Notes under the pieces: generated by a model | The model's database searches: none | Told to the model about the DNA's origin: nothing | What the model saw: the letters and a program-made list of their open reading frames with translations, nothing else | Assembly (NCBI GenBank): GCA_030041135.1 | Contig: JASHOL010000236.1 | Location: 1 to 40,272, forward strand | DNA from: Streptosporangiaceae bacterium | Lineage (GTDB): Bacteria > Actinomycetota > Actinomycetes > Streptosporangiales > Streptosporangiaceae | Direction of reading: 5' to 3' | DNA: 40,272 nucleotides | Shown here: positions 1 through 7,470 of the stretch, in pieces | How positions within the stretch are numbered: position 1 is the stretch's first letter | How the letters are laid out: every line of letters starts with the position of its first letter | Translations under genes and position numbers: made by a program

Positions 1-207
1 GCGCAGCTCGAAGACGGTGCCCATGAGGACGGGACGGCGCGCACCAAGCCGGGAGACCTGCTGCAGATCGTCAGGACCGACACGCGCATGCTCCCGCGAG
101 TGGCGATCTTCCTCGGCATCGCAGTAGTCGCCAGGGTCCGGGCCAGGCGCGCGATCAAGCGCCGGGATTACTCGACCTGGCTGCGGGATGAGAGCAGCCG
201 CCGCTAG
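1..207 (+). CDS. C-terminal tail of an unidentified protein (5' end outside window)
   Basis: An open frame enters from the left edge and stops at TAG 205-207, giving the last 68 residues. The tail has a short hydrophobic stretch (LPRVAIFLGIAVVARVRA, about residues 31-48) followed by a very basic, Arg-rich end (RRAIKRRDYSTWLRDESSRR). That pattern suits a cytosolic tail after a membrane-proximal segment, but the fragment is too short for me to assign a family. It converges on pth, and two GC hairpins lie in the 92-nt gap between them. Codon use is GC3-rich like the neighbouring genes, which supports it being real coding sequence. Confidence 0.55.
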   Translation, partial: AQLEDGAHEDGTARTKPGDLLQIVRTDTRMLPRVAIFLGIAVVARVRARRAIKRRDYSTWLRDESSRR

Positions 208-230
208 TGCAAGCCGCGGGGTACGGGGTC

Positions 231-261
231 GTGCCCCCAGGGCACGGGGGTCGTCCCCCGG
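231..261. terminator. Double GC hairpin between convergent genes
   Basis: Two adjacent inverted repeats fill the gap between the converging partial gene and pth. The first is GTGCCC-CCA-GGGCAC (231-245). The second is CGGGGG-TCGT-CCCCCG (245-260). No T-run follows, which is usual for actinobacterial hairpin terminators. The second hairpin belongs to a dispersed GGGGG..CCCCC element that recurs in this window. Confidence 0.5.
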
Positions 262-299
262 CCATCAGGGTCTGGCCGTCGGCCTCGCGACGGGCGGGA

Positions 300-881
300 T
301 CACCGGCCAGACGGGTGGAACTCGTTTTGCGCGGCGGCCAGCCCGCGGGTCAGCAGCGTCTCGACCGCTTCGGCCGACCGTGCGAGAACATCGGGCAGTT
401 CCTTCCGCTCGGCGGCGGAGAAGTTCCGCAGCACGAAGTCGGCCGGATCCATCCGGCCGGGTGGCCGGCCTATCCCGATCCTGAGCCGGTGATAGTCGCG
501 GGTGCCGAGCGCAGCCGTTACCGACCGCAAACCGTTGTGGCCGTTGTCACCGCCGCCGAGCTTGAGCCGGATGGCGCCGAAGGGCAAGTCGAGCTCGTCA
601 TGCAGGACCAGGATCTGCTCGGTTGGCAGCTTGTAAAAGGCGCGCAACGAGGCCACCCCACCGCCAGACAGGTTCATGAAGCTCAGCGGCTTCGCGAGGG
701 TCACCGGGACGCCGCGCAGCCGGCCATTTGCCGACATCACCCTGGATCGATCGCGCTTGAACGTGATACCGATCTGCGCGGCCAGCAGGTCGGCGCACAT
801 GTAGCCGACGTTGTGTCGGTTGCCGGCATACTCAGGACCTGGGTTACCCAGCCCGACTACGAGCCAGCGATCGTCGGCCAT
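300..881 (-). CDS. pth: Peptidyl-tRNA hydrolase
   Basis: Releases peptides from prematurely dropped peptidyl-tRNAs so that the tRNA can be reused; cytosolic and essential in most bacteria. The 193-residue product matches the family's usual length. It has the N-terminal GLGNPG..Y..NRHNVG motif with Asn13 and His23, FMNLSGG (Asn70), HDELDLP (Asp95) and GHNGLRS (Asn116), which correspond to the catalytic and substrate-binding residues of E. coli Pth. The frame is open further upstream, but the ATG at 881 is preferred: GGAG sits about 7 nt before it and the conserved sequence begins at residue 6. It lies 88 nt downstream of rplY, the usual actinobacterial arrangement, and is probably cotranscribed with rplY, prs and glmU. 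Confidence 0.97.
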   Translation of the reverse strand: MADDRWLVVGLGNPGPEYAGNRHNVGYMCADLLAAQIGITFKRDRSRVMSANGRLRGVPVTLAKPLSFMNLSGGGVASLRAFYKLPTEQILVLHDELDLPFGAIRLKLGGGDNGHNGLRSVTAALGTRDYHRLRIGIGRPPGRMDPADFVLRNFSAAERKELPDVLARSAEAVETLLTRGLAAAQNEFHPSGR

Positions 882-893
882 GTCCGGCTCCGC

Positions 894-913
894 GGGGGTT
901 TTCGGGGTCCCCC
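894..913. repeat. G5...C5 dispersed hairpin element, rplY-pth gap
   Basis: GGGGG (894-898) and CCCCC (909-913) flank TTTTCGGGGT in the gap between rplY and pth. It resembles the elements at 231-261, 1716-1740, 13850-13874 and 14798-14823. It lies immediately upstream of the pth ribosome binding site and could act as an attenuating hairpin or RNA-processing site; this is inference. Confidence 0.4.
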
Positions 914-969
914 TAGCCGGCACCGCGCCGGAACCCTGAGCTTGCGGCCGCAGCCAGCCGCGGGCAAGG

Positions 970-1662
970 TCAGCTAGCGCCCGCGGCCGTGTCACCGTTA
1001 GCCTGGCCGGCGGTCTCGCCACCGGCAGCCTGGGCCGGCGGAGCCGCGCCTTCGGCTGCGGGGGCAGGTGCGCCCTCGGCCTCGACCTCAGCCTCGCCGA
1101 TCTCGGCCTCGAGTTGCTCGGCGGTCGGCGCGGCGATGACGTGCAGCACTAGCGCGTCGGGTTCCTCATCAAGCGATACGCCAGCCGGCAGGACGAGGTC
1201 GCCCGCGTGGACGGCGTCGCCGACGTGCATGCCCTCGACGCTCACGTCGATGCCGGGCGGGATGTTGGTGGCCTCGGCCTCGACCGAGATCTGGATGAGC
1301 TGCTGGTCAAGCAGGCCGTCGGGTGCGATCTCACCGACGATCGTCACCGGGACATCGACGGTGACCTTCTCGCCGCGCCTGACGACCAGCAGGTCGACGT
1401 GCTCGACCCAGCCCTGGATTGCGTGCCGCTGGATGGCCTTCGGCAGCGCCAGCTGGACTCCGCCTGGCAATCCCTCGAGCCGGATCAGCACGTTTGGCGT
1501 GCGGAGCGCCATGAGCACCTCGTGACCGGGCAGGATCAGGTGCCTGGGCTCGGTGTGGTGCCCATAGAGGACGGCAGGAACCTTGCCGGCGCGCCGCACC
1601 CGCCGGGACGGGCCCTTGCCGAACTCGGTGCGCGGCGTGGCGTCGATACGTACCTCGGGCAC
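970..1662 (-). CDS. rplY: 50S ribosomal protein L25 / general stress protein Ctc
   Basis: L25 binds 5S rRNA in the large ribosomal subunit; the long, two-domain form found here is the Ctc (TL5) type. The 230-residue product begins with the typical [20 protein letters not shown], followed by [10 protein letters not shown] and the N-terminal beta-barrel (about residues 1-92). The TL5 C-terminal domain (about residues 93-185) contains [17 protein letters not shown]. The last 45 residues are a low-complexity Ala/Glu/Gly tail, common in actinobacterial Ctc. The start is GTG at 1662 with AAGGAG 7 nt upstream. It lies between prs and pth in the conserved block. Confidence 0.96.
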   Translation of the reverse strand: MPEVRIDATPRTEFGKGPSRRVRRAGKVPAVLYGHHTEPRHLILPGHEVLMALRTPNVLIRLEGLPGGVQLALPKAIQRHAIQGWVEHVDLLVVRRGEKVTVDVPVTIVGEIAPDGLLDQQLIQISVEAEATNIPPGIDVSVEGMHVGDAVHAGDLVLPAGVSLDEEPDALVLHVIAAPTAEQLEAEIGEAEVEAEGAPAPAAEGAAPPAQAAGGETAGQANGDTAAGAS

Positions 1663-1715
1663 TGTGGGGCTCCTTGAGATGACAGAAAATCCTTGCGAAG
1701 TCTAGCCGAACCAAT

Positions 1716-1740
1716 GGGGGCTCTGCCGCCGTGCACCCCC
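1716..1740. repeat. G5...C5 hairpin element, prs-rplY gap
   Basis: GGGGG (1716-1720) pairs with CCCCC (1736-1740) around a 15-nt loop in the 143-nt gap between prs and rplY. It is the weakest member of the dispersed G5/C5 hairpin set seen in this window. It could be a partial terminator that separates rplY-pth from glmU-prs. Confidence 0.3.
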
Positions 1741-1805
1741 GAAGGCCCTGCATGCAGCGCGCCCTGGGCCTGGGGCGTGCCGCCCTGGGGCCAGTCGAGA
1801 TCGCC

Positions 1806-2783
1806 TCAGCTCTGGCCGTCGAACAGGCTGGTAACCGAGCCGTCACTGAAGACCTCGTTGATCGCGCGAGCTATCAGCGGCGCGATCGACAGCACGGTCA
1901 GCTTGTCGAACCGCTTGTCGTTCGAGATCGGCAGCGTGTTCGTGACAATGACCTCGCTGACCCGCGAGTTTTTCAGCAGATCGACTGCGGGCCCTGACAG
2001 CACGGCGTGCGTCGCGGTCACGATGACCCGGGCCGCGCCTTGCTCAAACAGCGTGTCCGCAGCCTTCACGATCGTATGGCCGGTGTCGATCATGTCGTCC
2101 ACGACGATGCAGGTGCGCCCCTCGACCTGGCCCACGACCTCGAGCACCTTGGCCTCGTTGGCGATGTCAGGGTCGCGCCGCTTGTGGATGATCGCCAGCG
2201 GGCAACCGAGCCGGTCGGTCCACCGCTCACACACGCGGACCCGGCCCGCGTCCGGCGCGACGACCGTCACCCGCGAGACGTCGAGCTTGTCTTCCAGGTA
2301 GCCGGCCAGGATCGGCAGGGCGAACAGGTGGTCTACCGGCCCGTCGAAGAACCCCTGAATCTGGGCGGTGTGCAGGTCAACCGCCATCAACCGGTGGGCG
2401 CCCGCGGTGAGGAAGAGGTCGGCCATCAGCCGGGCCGAGATCGGCTCGCGGCCACGGCTCTTCTTGTCCTGCCTGGCATAGCCGAAGAACGGCGCGACCA
2501 CGGTGATCCGCTTGGCCGACGCCCGCTTCAGGGCATCGACCATGATCAGTTGCTCCATGATCCACTGGTTGATCGGAGAGGTGTGGCTCTGCAGCACGAA
2601 CGCGTCCGACCCGCGTACCGACTCGAGGAACCGCACGAAGATCTCGCCGTTCGCGAAGTCGTAGGCCCTGGTGGGAGTGACCTCTATGCCCAGGCAGCCC
2701 GCGATCTCCTGGCCCAGCTCTGGATAACCGCGGCCAGAAAAGAGCATCAGCTTCCGCTCGCTGGGCACGGTCTTGCCCGTCAC
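1806..2783 (-). CDS. prs: Ribose-phosphate pyrophosphokinase (PRPP synthase)
   Basis: Makes phosphoribosyl pyrophosphate from ribose-5-phosphate and ATP, feeding purine, pyrimidine, His, Trp and NAD synthesis; in actinobacteria it also feeds arabinan precursors. At 325 residues it is full length for class I. Visible motifs: GRGYPELGQEIA (N-terminal), FANGEIFVRF, the flexible loop KKSRGREPIS with its Arg, the metal-binding VDLHTAQIQGFF, the adjacent VVAPDAGRV, and the ribose-phosphate loop CIVVDDMIDTGHT. The start is GTG at 2783; GAGGAG lies about 8 nt upstream, inside the last codons of glmU, and only one base separates the glmU stop codon from this start. The two genes are therefore cotranscribed and probably translationally linked. 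Confidence 0.97.
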   Translation of the reverse strand: MTGKTVPSERKLMLFSGRGYPELGQEIAGCLGIEVTPTRAYDFANGEIFVRFLESVRGSDAFVLQSHTSPINQWIMEQLIMVDALKRASAKRITVVAPFFGYARQDKKSRGREPISARLMADLFLTAGAHRLMAVDLHTAQIQGFFDGPVDHLFALPILAGYLEDKLDVSRVTVVAPDAGRVRVCERWTDRLGCPLAIIHKRRDPDIANEAKVLEVVGQVEGRTCIVVDDMIDTGHTIVKAADTLFEQGAARVIVTATHAVLSGPAVDLLKNSRVSEVIVTNTLPISNDKRFDKLTVLSIAPLIARAINEVFSDGSVTSLFDGQS

Positions 2784-2784
2784 T

Positions 2785-3843
2785 TCAATTCTCCTCGCCC
2801 TGCCGGGCCGTGACCTGGGCCGTTAGGTGCGCGAACGGCCCGACCGTCGCACCAGGCATAATCTCCGTCGATTCGCAAACCGACTGGATGACCGTCGCGT
2901 CCGCGCCGACGGTCGTGTCGCGCAGGAGGGTGCCGGGGCCGATGCACGCGCCGGCGCCGACCACGGTGCGACCTTCGAGCTGCGTGCTCGGGCAGATCCG
3001 CGCGCCGGGCTCGAGCGTCACGTCAACATCGATCCAGGTGGTATTGGGATCAATGATCGTCACGCCGGCCGCCATCCAGTCGCCGACCAGCCGCTCATTG
3101 AGCACACGGCGGGTCCTGGCCAGCTGAGCCTGGTTGTTGACCCCCTGCACCTCGTCGAAGTCCTCGCATCGCGCCGAGCCGACCGGGTGGCCATCGGCGC
3201 GCAGGATCGCCGGGACGGCAGTGAGGTACTCCTCCCCGGCCGCGTTGGCGACCGGGACTCGCTTGATCGCATCCGCGAGCAGATCGCCGTCGAAGGCGAA
3301 GATGCCCGAGCTGATCTCGGCGACCGCACGCTGATCAGGGTTCGCGTCCCTGTCTTCGACGATGTCCACGACCCGGCCCGAGTGATCGCGGATAATCCGG
3401 CCGTAACCGCCTGGATCGGGCGCGATCGCGGTCAGCACCGTGACCGCAGACTGCGAGGCCTCGTGCTCGGCCGCGAGCGTGGCCAGCGTCTGGCCGCGGA
3501 GCAGCGGCGTGTCGGAGAAGAGGACTAGAACGGTTCCGGGTATCGCGCCGACCGACTCGATCACGGTCCGTACGGCGTGACCCGTTCCCCATGAGCCGTT
3601 TCGCTCCTGTGCGACCAGCGTCGCCTCGGGGCAATGCTGCGCCGCGTACCTCGCCACCTGACCGCCAAGGTCGCTCACCACCACGATGACGCGGCCGGCG
3701 TCCAGCTCGCGGACGGCCGCGAACACGTGGCCGAGCATCGCCCGCCCGCACACCTCGTTGAGCATCTTCGGGGTCGCTGTGCGCATCCTGGTGCCCTCGC
3801 CTGCCGCCAGGATGATGACGGCAGCAGGACCGCTCGAACTCAC
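2785..3843 (-). CDS. glmU: GlmU, truncated: N-acetylglucosamine-1-phosphate uridyltransferase lacking acetyltransferase half
   Basis: GlmU normally carries out the last two steps to UDP-GlcNAc: acetylation of GlcN-1-P (C-terminal left-handed beta-helix) and uridylation (N-terminal Rossmann domain). The N-terminal domain is complete: LAAGEGTRMRTATPKML, GTGHAVR, GYGRIIRD, GEEYLTA, then EVQGVNNQAQLA. The beta-helix starts (about residues 248-335, hexapeptide repeats) but ends at VGPFAHL followed by an unrelated 12-residue tail. The product has 352 residues; the family usually has about 450-490. The coils carrying the acetyltransferase His, Lys, Tyr and Asn residues are missing, and neither of the other two frames downstream continues the homology. 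The GTG start at 3843 has GAGGAG upstream. As written it could uridylate GlcNAc-1-P but not acetylate GlcN-1-P. This is either a genuine deletion with the activity supplied elsewhere, or an assembly deletion. Confidence 0.92.
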   Translation of the reverse strand: MSSSGPAAVIILAAGEGTRMRTATPKMLNEVCGRAMLGHVFAAVRELDAGRVIVVVSDLGGQVARYAAQHCPEATLVAQERNGSWGTGHAVRTVIESVGAIPGTVLVLFSDTPLLRGQTLATLAAEHEASQSAVTVLTAIAPDPGGYGRIIRDHSGRVVDIVEDRDANPDQRAVAEISSGIFAFDGDLLADAIKRVPVANAAGEEYLTAVPAILRADGHPVGSARCEDFDEVQGVNNQAQLARTRRVLNERLVGDWMAAGVTIIDPNTTWIDVDVTLEPGARICPSTQLEGRTVVGAGACIGPGTLLRDTTVGADATVIQSVCESTEIMPGATVGPFAHLTAQVTARQGEEN

Positions 3844-3946
3844 TCGACTCGGCTCCTCGATGTCGCTGCGGCGGCAGGGGACGTACTCAAGATGTCACGC
3901 CCCTGACGTGCGCAGGATACCGTCCGGTTACTTATCATCGGCCGGC

Positions 3947-4090
3947 TTAGGCAGCCATTGACCGCCGGCGGCGCACTTGCCCGTGATGGTGGCACGCGTC
4001 GTAATGCGCCGTCGGCCCGAAGATCAGCAGCAACCCCAGTCCTGCCAGGAAGCATGCCCGCAGGCGCCCGGTTCTCTGGTGTACCTCCAT
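3947..4090 (-). CDS. Possible small single-span membrane peptide (47 aa)
   Basis: The ATG at 4090 opens a 47-codon frame ending with TAA at 3947-3949. The peptide has a basic N-terminus, a hydrophobic segment (ACFLAGLGLLLIFGPTA, about residues 12-28), a His-rich patch (CHHH) and a basic Arg-rich end. This could be a short membrane protein or a signal-peptide-like remnant. The ribosome binding site is poor (GGG about 7 nt upstream) and third-position GC is lower than in the neighbours, so it may be chance. I do not recognise a family. It is in the same direction as glmU and ends about 100 nt upstream of the glmU start. Confidence 0.25.
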   Translation of the reverse strand: MEVHQRTGRLRACFLAGLGLLLIFGPTAHYDACHHHGQVRRRRSMAA

Positions 4091-4365
4091 TTTTACCCAT
4101 CGAGCTGCCGCCGCGCCCGCCGGGCCACCGAGAAGCGCGCACCGGCAAGAGCGTTCATGCGATGGGAACGAGGCGGGTACCTGGCTAAGTCTCCCGCCGC
4201 CACGCGGCCGTCCGTGGCGGAACCCAGCCCTCCCGCGGACCCAGCCGCCGGCGATGCCCGAGCGTCCTCCGTACATGGTCTGACCTCGGCCGATCCCCGC
4301 TCGACTTTAGCCACCCCGGCCCGTCTCCGGCCATAAGTCGTACCCGATGCGATAGCCGATGACGA

Positions 4366-4395
4366 TTCCGTAGGCATGCGGGCCACGGGTAGGCT
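4366..4395 (+). promoter_or_regulatory. Putative tRNA-Gln promoter
   Basis: A TAGGCT -10-like hexamer (4390-4395) lies 18 nt before the mature tRNA 5' end. A weak -35-like TTCCGT sits 18 nt further upstream (4366-4371). Assigned from position and consensus only. Confidence 0.35.
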
Positions 4396-4413
4396 GTCCG
4401 GCGGACAAGATGA

Positions 4414-4486
4414 TCCCGCGTCGTCTAACTAGGCAGGACATCCGGTTTTGGTCCGGACAATTGAGGTTCAAATCCTCACGCGGGAG
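4414..4486 (+). tRNA. tRNA-Gln (anticodon UUG)
   Basis: The 73-nt sequence folds as a cloverleaf. The acceptor stem is TCCCGCG/CGCGGGA (7 bp). The D arm is GTCT/GGAC with a 9-nt loop. The anticodon stem is TCCGG/CCGGA around TTTTGGT, with anticodon TTG. The T arm is TGAGG/CCTCA around TTCAAAT. The discriminator base is G4486. A complete CCA end is not encoded (GCAAA follows), so CCA must be added after transcription. A tRNA-Gln near glmU is usual in actinobacteria. The 3' end lies 34 nt from the stop codon of the HTH/LAGLIDADG-like gene on the other strand. Confidence 0.96.
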
Positions 4487-4520
4487 CAAAGCGGATATAA
4501 GCCCACAAGCGCGACGCGAG

Positions 4521-5363
4521 TTAATCCGCCATTGCTGCCAGAGCCCAGGCCTCGATGGATAGGTAGAGGTCCGTGCTGCAGCTGATGGCGACGACCAAGC
4601 AGCCGTGGTAGCTCTCTCCGGTGTTCTTCCTGACCGTTTTCGGGTTGTGCCGCTTGAGCATAGGCGGTCGGAACTGCTCGGCAGGCAGTCCGGTCTGGTC
4701 CAGCCAGAACTGGTGGGCAGCCGCGACATCCGCACTTTCATGGATGTGGACCCGGCAAATCAGGCGTTCACGGGCGATTCCTGCCACGGCTAGGAACCTA
4801 ATGAAGAACGCGATCAGGGCTGGGTCGCTGTTGACGAAGATGACCCTATTTGCGGGACGGCGGTACGGCTTGTTCTTGCTGCCCTCACACCAGTAGGCGA
4901 TTGCTCCGGCGATCAAGATTTCCCGCTCGCTCAGCTCACCGATCTGCGCAGCGGCCTTGGCCCTGACCGCCTGTTGCCTAGCGGCGCGTACGGGCCGCTC
5001 TCTGGTCCAATAGCTCGCAACTCCTTCGGCGTTCCGCTTGCGGCATTCCGCATAGCTGAGCCGACCCGGCCGTGGCATGTCGCGCACCCAGAGGGACACG
5101 GAACTCTTGGACACGCCCAGCTGGCCCGCTATCTCGGTGTACGTCATGCCCTTGGCACGGAGCTCGCGCGCCTTCGCGTGCAGCTCGTCCTTGGCCCTGG
5201 GCCGGCGTGTCCATGGCGGAGGCGGGACGCCGCTAAGAGCCTTGTCCAGCGTCTCGTTGCGGTAGACGCCGAGGGCTTCCTTGATCTCGCGGCGCGACTT
5301 GCCCGCCAGCCGGAGTGCGATCGCACGCTGTCGTAGTTCAGGGAACGCCAGCTTCTGAGTCAT
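4521..5363 (-). CDS. HTH protein with C-terminal LAGLIDADG-like (homing-endonuclease-type) domain
   Basis: 280 residues. There are two helix-turn-helix-like segments: about residues 11-45 (RAIALRLAGKSRREIKEALG) and about 62-95 (ARELRAKGMTYTEIAGQLGVSKSSVSLWVRD), the second a resolvase/transposase-type HTH. A basic linker (about 100-140) follows. The C-terminal part (about 147-275) has ILIAGAIAYWCEGSKNK, VIFVNSDPALIAFFIRFL and a helical HQFWLDQTGLP segment. This resembles the degenerate LAGLIDADG fold of actinobacterial HTH-endonuclease-like proteins: a conserved acidic residue (Glu160) sits near the end of the first motif and NSD in the second strand region. A DNA-binding or nuclease role is inferred, not shown. 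The ATG at 5363 has AAGG 9 nt upstream. The gene converges on tRNA-Gln, consistent with an inserted accessory gene, but no tRNA-end duplication was found. Confidence 0.65.
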   Translation of the reverse strand: MTQKLAFPELRQRAIALRLAGKSRREIKEALGVYRNETLDKALSGVPPPPWTRRPRAKDELHAKARELRAKGMTYTEIAGQLGVSKSSVSLWVRDMPRPGRLSYAECRKRNAEGVASYWTRERPVRAARQQAVRAKAAAQIGELSEREILIAGAIAYWCEGSKNKPYRRPANRVIFVNSDPALIAFFIRFLAVAGIARERLICRVHIHESADVAAAHQFWLDQTGLPAEQFRPPMLKRHNPKTVRKNTGESYHGCLVVAISCSTDLYLSIEAWALAAMAD

Positions 5364-5703
5364 ACTCGAACCTTAGTGCGAGGCTCTGACAATTTCCGCG
5401 CGAGCATCGTCAACGTGCTCCATTCGCCGGGAGCGCGGGCCGGCTCGGCCAGTCCAGGCATGCGTCAGGGTGGCCAGGGTAGGTACCCAGCGCTGACCGT
5501 GGGCCAGTCCCTGGTGGACACGACAGTGCCGGCCGCTTGCCGTAGCGTCACGAGGTCGCCGGGAAATGTTTGCCGGGCCGTTGTACAACCTACGGTCGCG
5601 TAGGTTACGGTTACGTAAGCGTATTCTGCATGAGCCCCTGCCCACGGTCGTGCGGACCGTCACCCATCAGTCACCTCAGTACTGAGTGCCAGGCGAGGAT
5701 CCG
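5364..5703. other. 340-nt intergenic region upstream of the desaturase
   Basis: No gene is supported here. It holds the divergent promoters for the HTH/LAGLIDADG-like gene (left) and the desaturase (right), including the two palindromes at 5589-5618, which lie about 90 nt before the desaturase start. Short frames in it have no family signature. Confidence 0.5.
5589..5618. promoter_or_regulatory. Two adjacent palindromes, putative TetR operator of the desaturase operon
   Basis: CCTACG-GTCG-CGTAGG (5589-5604) is a perfect 6-bp inverted repeat with a 4-nt spacer. It is directly followed by TTACG-GTTA-CGTAA (5605-5618), a perfect 5-bp inverted repeat with a 4-nt spacer. Their position upstream of the desaturase and the TetR gene immediately downstream of that desaturase suggest an autoregulated operator pair. 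TetR dimers commonly bind such palindromes. The regulator-site link is inference. Confidence 0.6.
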
Positions 5704-6732
5704 ATGACCACAGTCGTTGACACTGCCAGTGAGTCCAGGCCCGAAGTCACCAGCGGCAGGGCCCCGCTCAGCGACCTTAGCGACGAACCGAAGGGCGCCG
5801 GAGAAAGAGTGCTGGTGGCCGTGTTCGTCGCGGTCCCAATGCTCGCCCTAGTCGCAGCGATCCCGCTGGCGTGGGGCTGGGGCCTCGGGTGGCACGATGT
5901 GGTCATCGCCGTCGCCTTCTACTACTTCACGGGCCTCGGCATCAGCGTCGGCTTTCACCGCTACTTCACCCACCGCTCGTTCAAGGCCAAGCAGGGCCTG
6001 CGGCTCGTGCTCGCGATCGCGGGTTCGATGGCGATCGAGGGTCCGGTCCTGACCTGGGTCGCGGATCACCGGCGCCATCACAAGTACAGCGACCGGGAGG
6101 GCGATCCGCACTCGCCATGGCGATTCGGCAACGACTGGCGCGCCCTCCTCAAGGGCCTTGCCTGGGCGCACATCGGGTGGATGTTCGACGGCAACCACAC
6201 CTCAACGGAGAAGTTCTGCCCTGACCTGCTCGCCGACCGCAAGATCGCCGGGATCTCCAGGCACTTCGCACTGCTCGCGACGATTTCGCTGGTCGCTCCC
6301 GCGCTCATCGGCGGGCTCTGGTCGTGGTCCTGGCAGGGCGCGCTCACTGCGTTCTTCTGGGCGACTCTCGTGCGAGTGGCGTTCCTGCACCACGTGACCT
6401 GGTCGATCAACTCGATCTGCCACACATTCGGCAAAGAAGAGTTCGAAGTCAGGGACAAGTCACGAAATGTCAACTGGCTGGCAATTCTTTCGTTCGGCGA
6501 ATCGTGGCACAACCTCCACCACGCCGATCCCACCTGCGCGAGGCACGGGGCGCTGCGCGGCCAGATTGACACCGCGGCCCGCCTGATCTGGTTCTTTGAG
6601 AGGGCCGGATGGGTCTATGACGTCCGCTGGCCAGAGGAGGCCAAGCTGAGCGGCAAGCAGACCAGCACGCGCCAGCTCGGTGCCATGACCCGCCGAGCCG
6701 GGCTCGCGCCGGTTGGCCGACCGGAAGCCTGA
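5704..6732 (+). CDS. Membrane acyl-CoA (delta-9-type) fatty acid desaturase
   Basis: 342 residues of the membrane di-iron desaturase family (stearoyl-CoA desaturase / mycobacterial DesA3-like). It inserts a cis double bond into saturated acyl-CoA using O2 and electrons from a ferredoxin/oxidoreductase partner, adjusting membrane fluidity. The three histidine boxes are visible: HRYFTH (85-90), HRRHH (122-126) and HNLHH (269-273). Hydrophobic segments lie at about 36-56, 65-84, 98-118, 188-208 and 213-232. The ATG at 5704 is preferred over an in-frame GTG at 5686 because GCGAGG stands 5-6 nt before it. The gene is followed after 16 nt by a TetR regulator, and a double palindrome lies upstream, so expression is probably TetR-controlled. 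The reductase partner is not in the window. Regiospecificity cannot be read from the sequence. Confidence 0.9.
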   Translation: MTTVVDTASESRPEVTSGRAPLSDLSDEPKGAGERVLVAVFVAVPMLALVAAIPLAWGWGLGWHDVVIAVAFYYFTGLGISVGFHRYFTHRSFKAKQGLRLVLAIAGSMAIEGPVLTWVADHRRHHKYSDREGDPHSPWRFGNDWRALLKGLAWAHIGWMFDGNHTSTEKFCPDLLADRKIAGISRHFALLATISLVAPALIGGLWSWSWQGALTAFFWATLVRVAFLHHVTWSINSICHTFGKEEFEVRDKSRNVNWLAILSFGESWHNLHHADPTCARHGALRGQIDTAARLIWFFERAGWVYDVRWPEEAKLSGKQTSTRQLGAMTRRAGLAPVGRPEA

Positions 6733-6748
6733 CCGACAGAATGGAGCG

Positions 6749-7405
6749 GTGACAAATCAGCCGTCAGCTACCGGTCGCAAGAGAATGACCGGTAAGGAGC
6801 GCCGCGCACAACTTCTCGACGTCGGCCGGCGGCTGTTCGCCGAGCGCGGCCTTGACGGCACCTCGATCGAGGAGATCGCGGCGAGGGCCGGCGTGTCAAA
6901 GCCGGTCGTGTACGAGCACTTCGGCGGCAAGGAAGGGCTTTACGCCGTCGTCGTCGATCGTGAGGTCGAGCGGTTCCTGACCATGGCCACCACCCTCCTG
7001 GATGGGGAGGACACCATGGCCAAGTTCGAGATCGCCGCAGTTGAGCTGCTGAAGTACATCCAGGAGAACTCGGACGGCTTCCGTATCCTCGTCCGCGACT
7101 CCAACCCCACCTCTGGATCTGGCACGTTTGCCAGCCTCATGAGCGACATCGCCAGCCAGGTCGAGCACATACTCGGCGACGTGCTCAAGACCAGGGGATA
7201 TGACCCGAAACTCGCGCCCGTGTATGCGCAGATGCTGGTCGGGATGGTCGCGTCGGCCGGGCAGTGGTGGCTGGATGAGCGCAAGCCGAAGCTGGAGGAG
7301 ATGGCCGCGCACCTGGTCAACCTGGCGTGGAATGGCCTGTCTCAGCTCGACCCGAAGCCGAGGCTGTCGCCCGAGGCCCTGAAGGAACTGCGAAACGGCA
7401 AGTAA
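6749..7405 (+). CDS. TetR family transcriptional regulator, probably of the desaturase
   Basis: About 218 residues from the GTG at 6749. The N-terminal HTH is clear: RAQLLDVGRRLFAERGLDGTSIEEIAARAGVSKPVVYEHFGGKEGL (in segments), with the recognition helix VSKPVVYEHF. The C-terminal helical ligand domain includes WWLDERKPKLEEMAAHLVNLAW. The gene starts 16 nt after the desaturase stop, so they form an operon. The start is uncertain: GGAG stands only 2 nt before the GTG at 6749, and an ATG at 6786 (MTGKERR) lies nearer to the HTH. Acyl-CoA or fatty-acid ligands would fit the context, as for other TetR regulators of lipid genes, but the ligand is not visible. Confidence 0.88.
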   Translation: MTNQPSATGRKRMTGKERRAQLLDVGRRLFAERGLDGTSIEEIAARAGVSKPVVYEHFGGKEGLYAVVVDREVERFLTMATTLLDGEDTMAKFEIAAVELLKYIQENSDGFRILVRDSNPTSGSGTFASLMSDIASQVEHILGDVLKTRGYDPKLAPVYAQMLVGMVASAGQWWLDERKPKLEEMAAHLVNLAWNGLSQLDPKPRLSPEALKELRNGK

Positions 7406-7470
7406 CGCGCCGCATCGGCGAGCGCGGGACGAGTGCTTGACGTCGGACGCCTGCGGCCCTCGGCACCCGG

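Larger units (their letters stand above)
3844..4413. other. 570-nt stretch upstream of glmU and tRNA-Gln
   Basis: No confident gene is visible. The stretch contains the glmU ribosome-binding region at its left end and the tRNA promoter at its right end. One weak small minus-strand frame (3947-4090) is listed separately. The longer minus-strand frame that contains it has no family signature before the internal ATG. Confidence 0.4.

Noticed and set aside
2785-2830. Simple frameshift as the cause of GlmU truncation
   Set aside because: The other two frames after VGPFAHL do not continue the GlmU sequence before prs begins, so a single-base error cannot explain it; the missing bases are absent.
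4414-5363. Integrated island with attL/attR at tRNA-Gln
   Set aside because: I searched by eye for a second copy of the tRNA 3' end (TTCAAATCCTCACGCGGGA) beyond the HTH gene and found none; no integrase gene is present.
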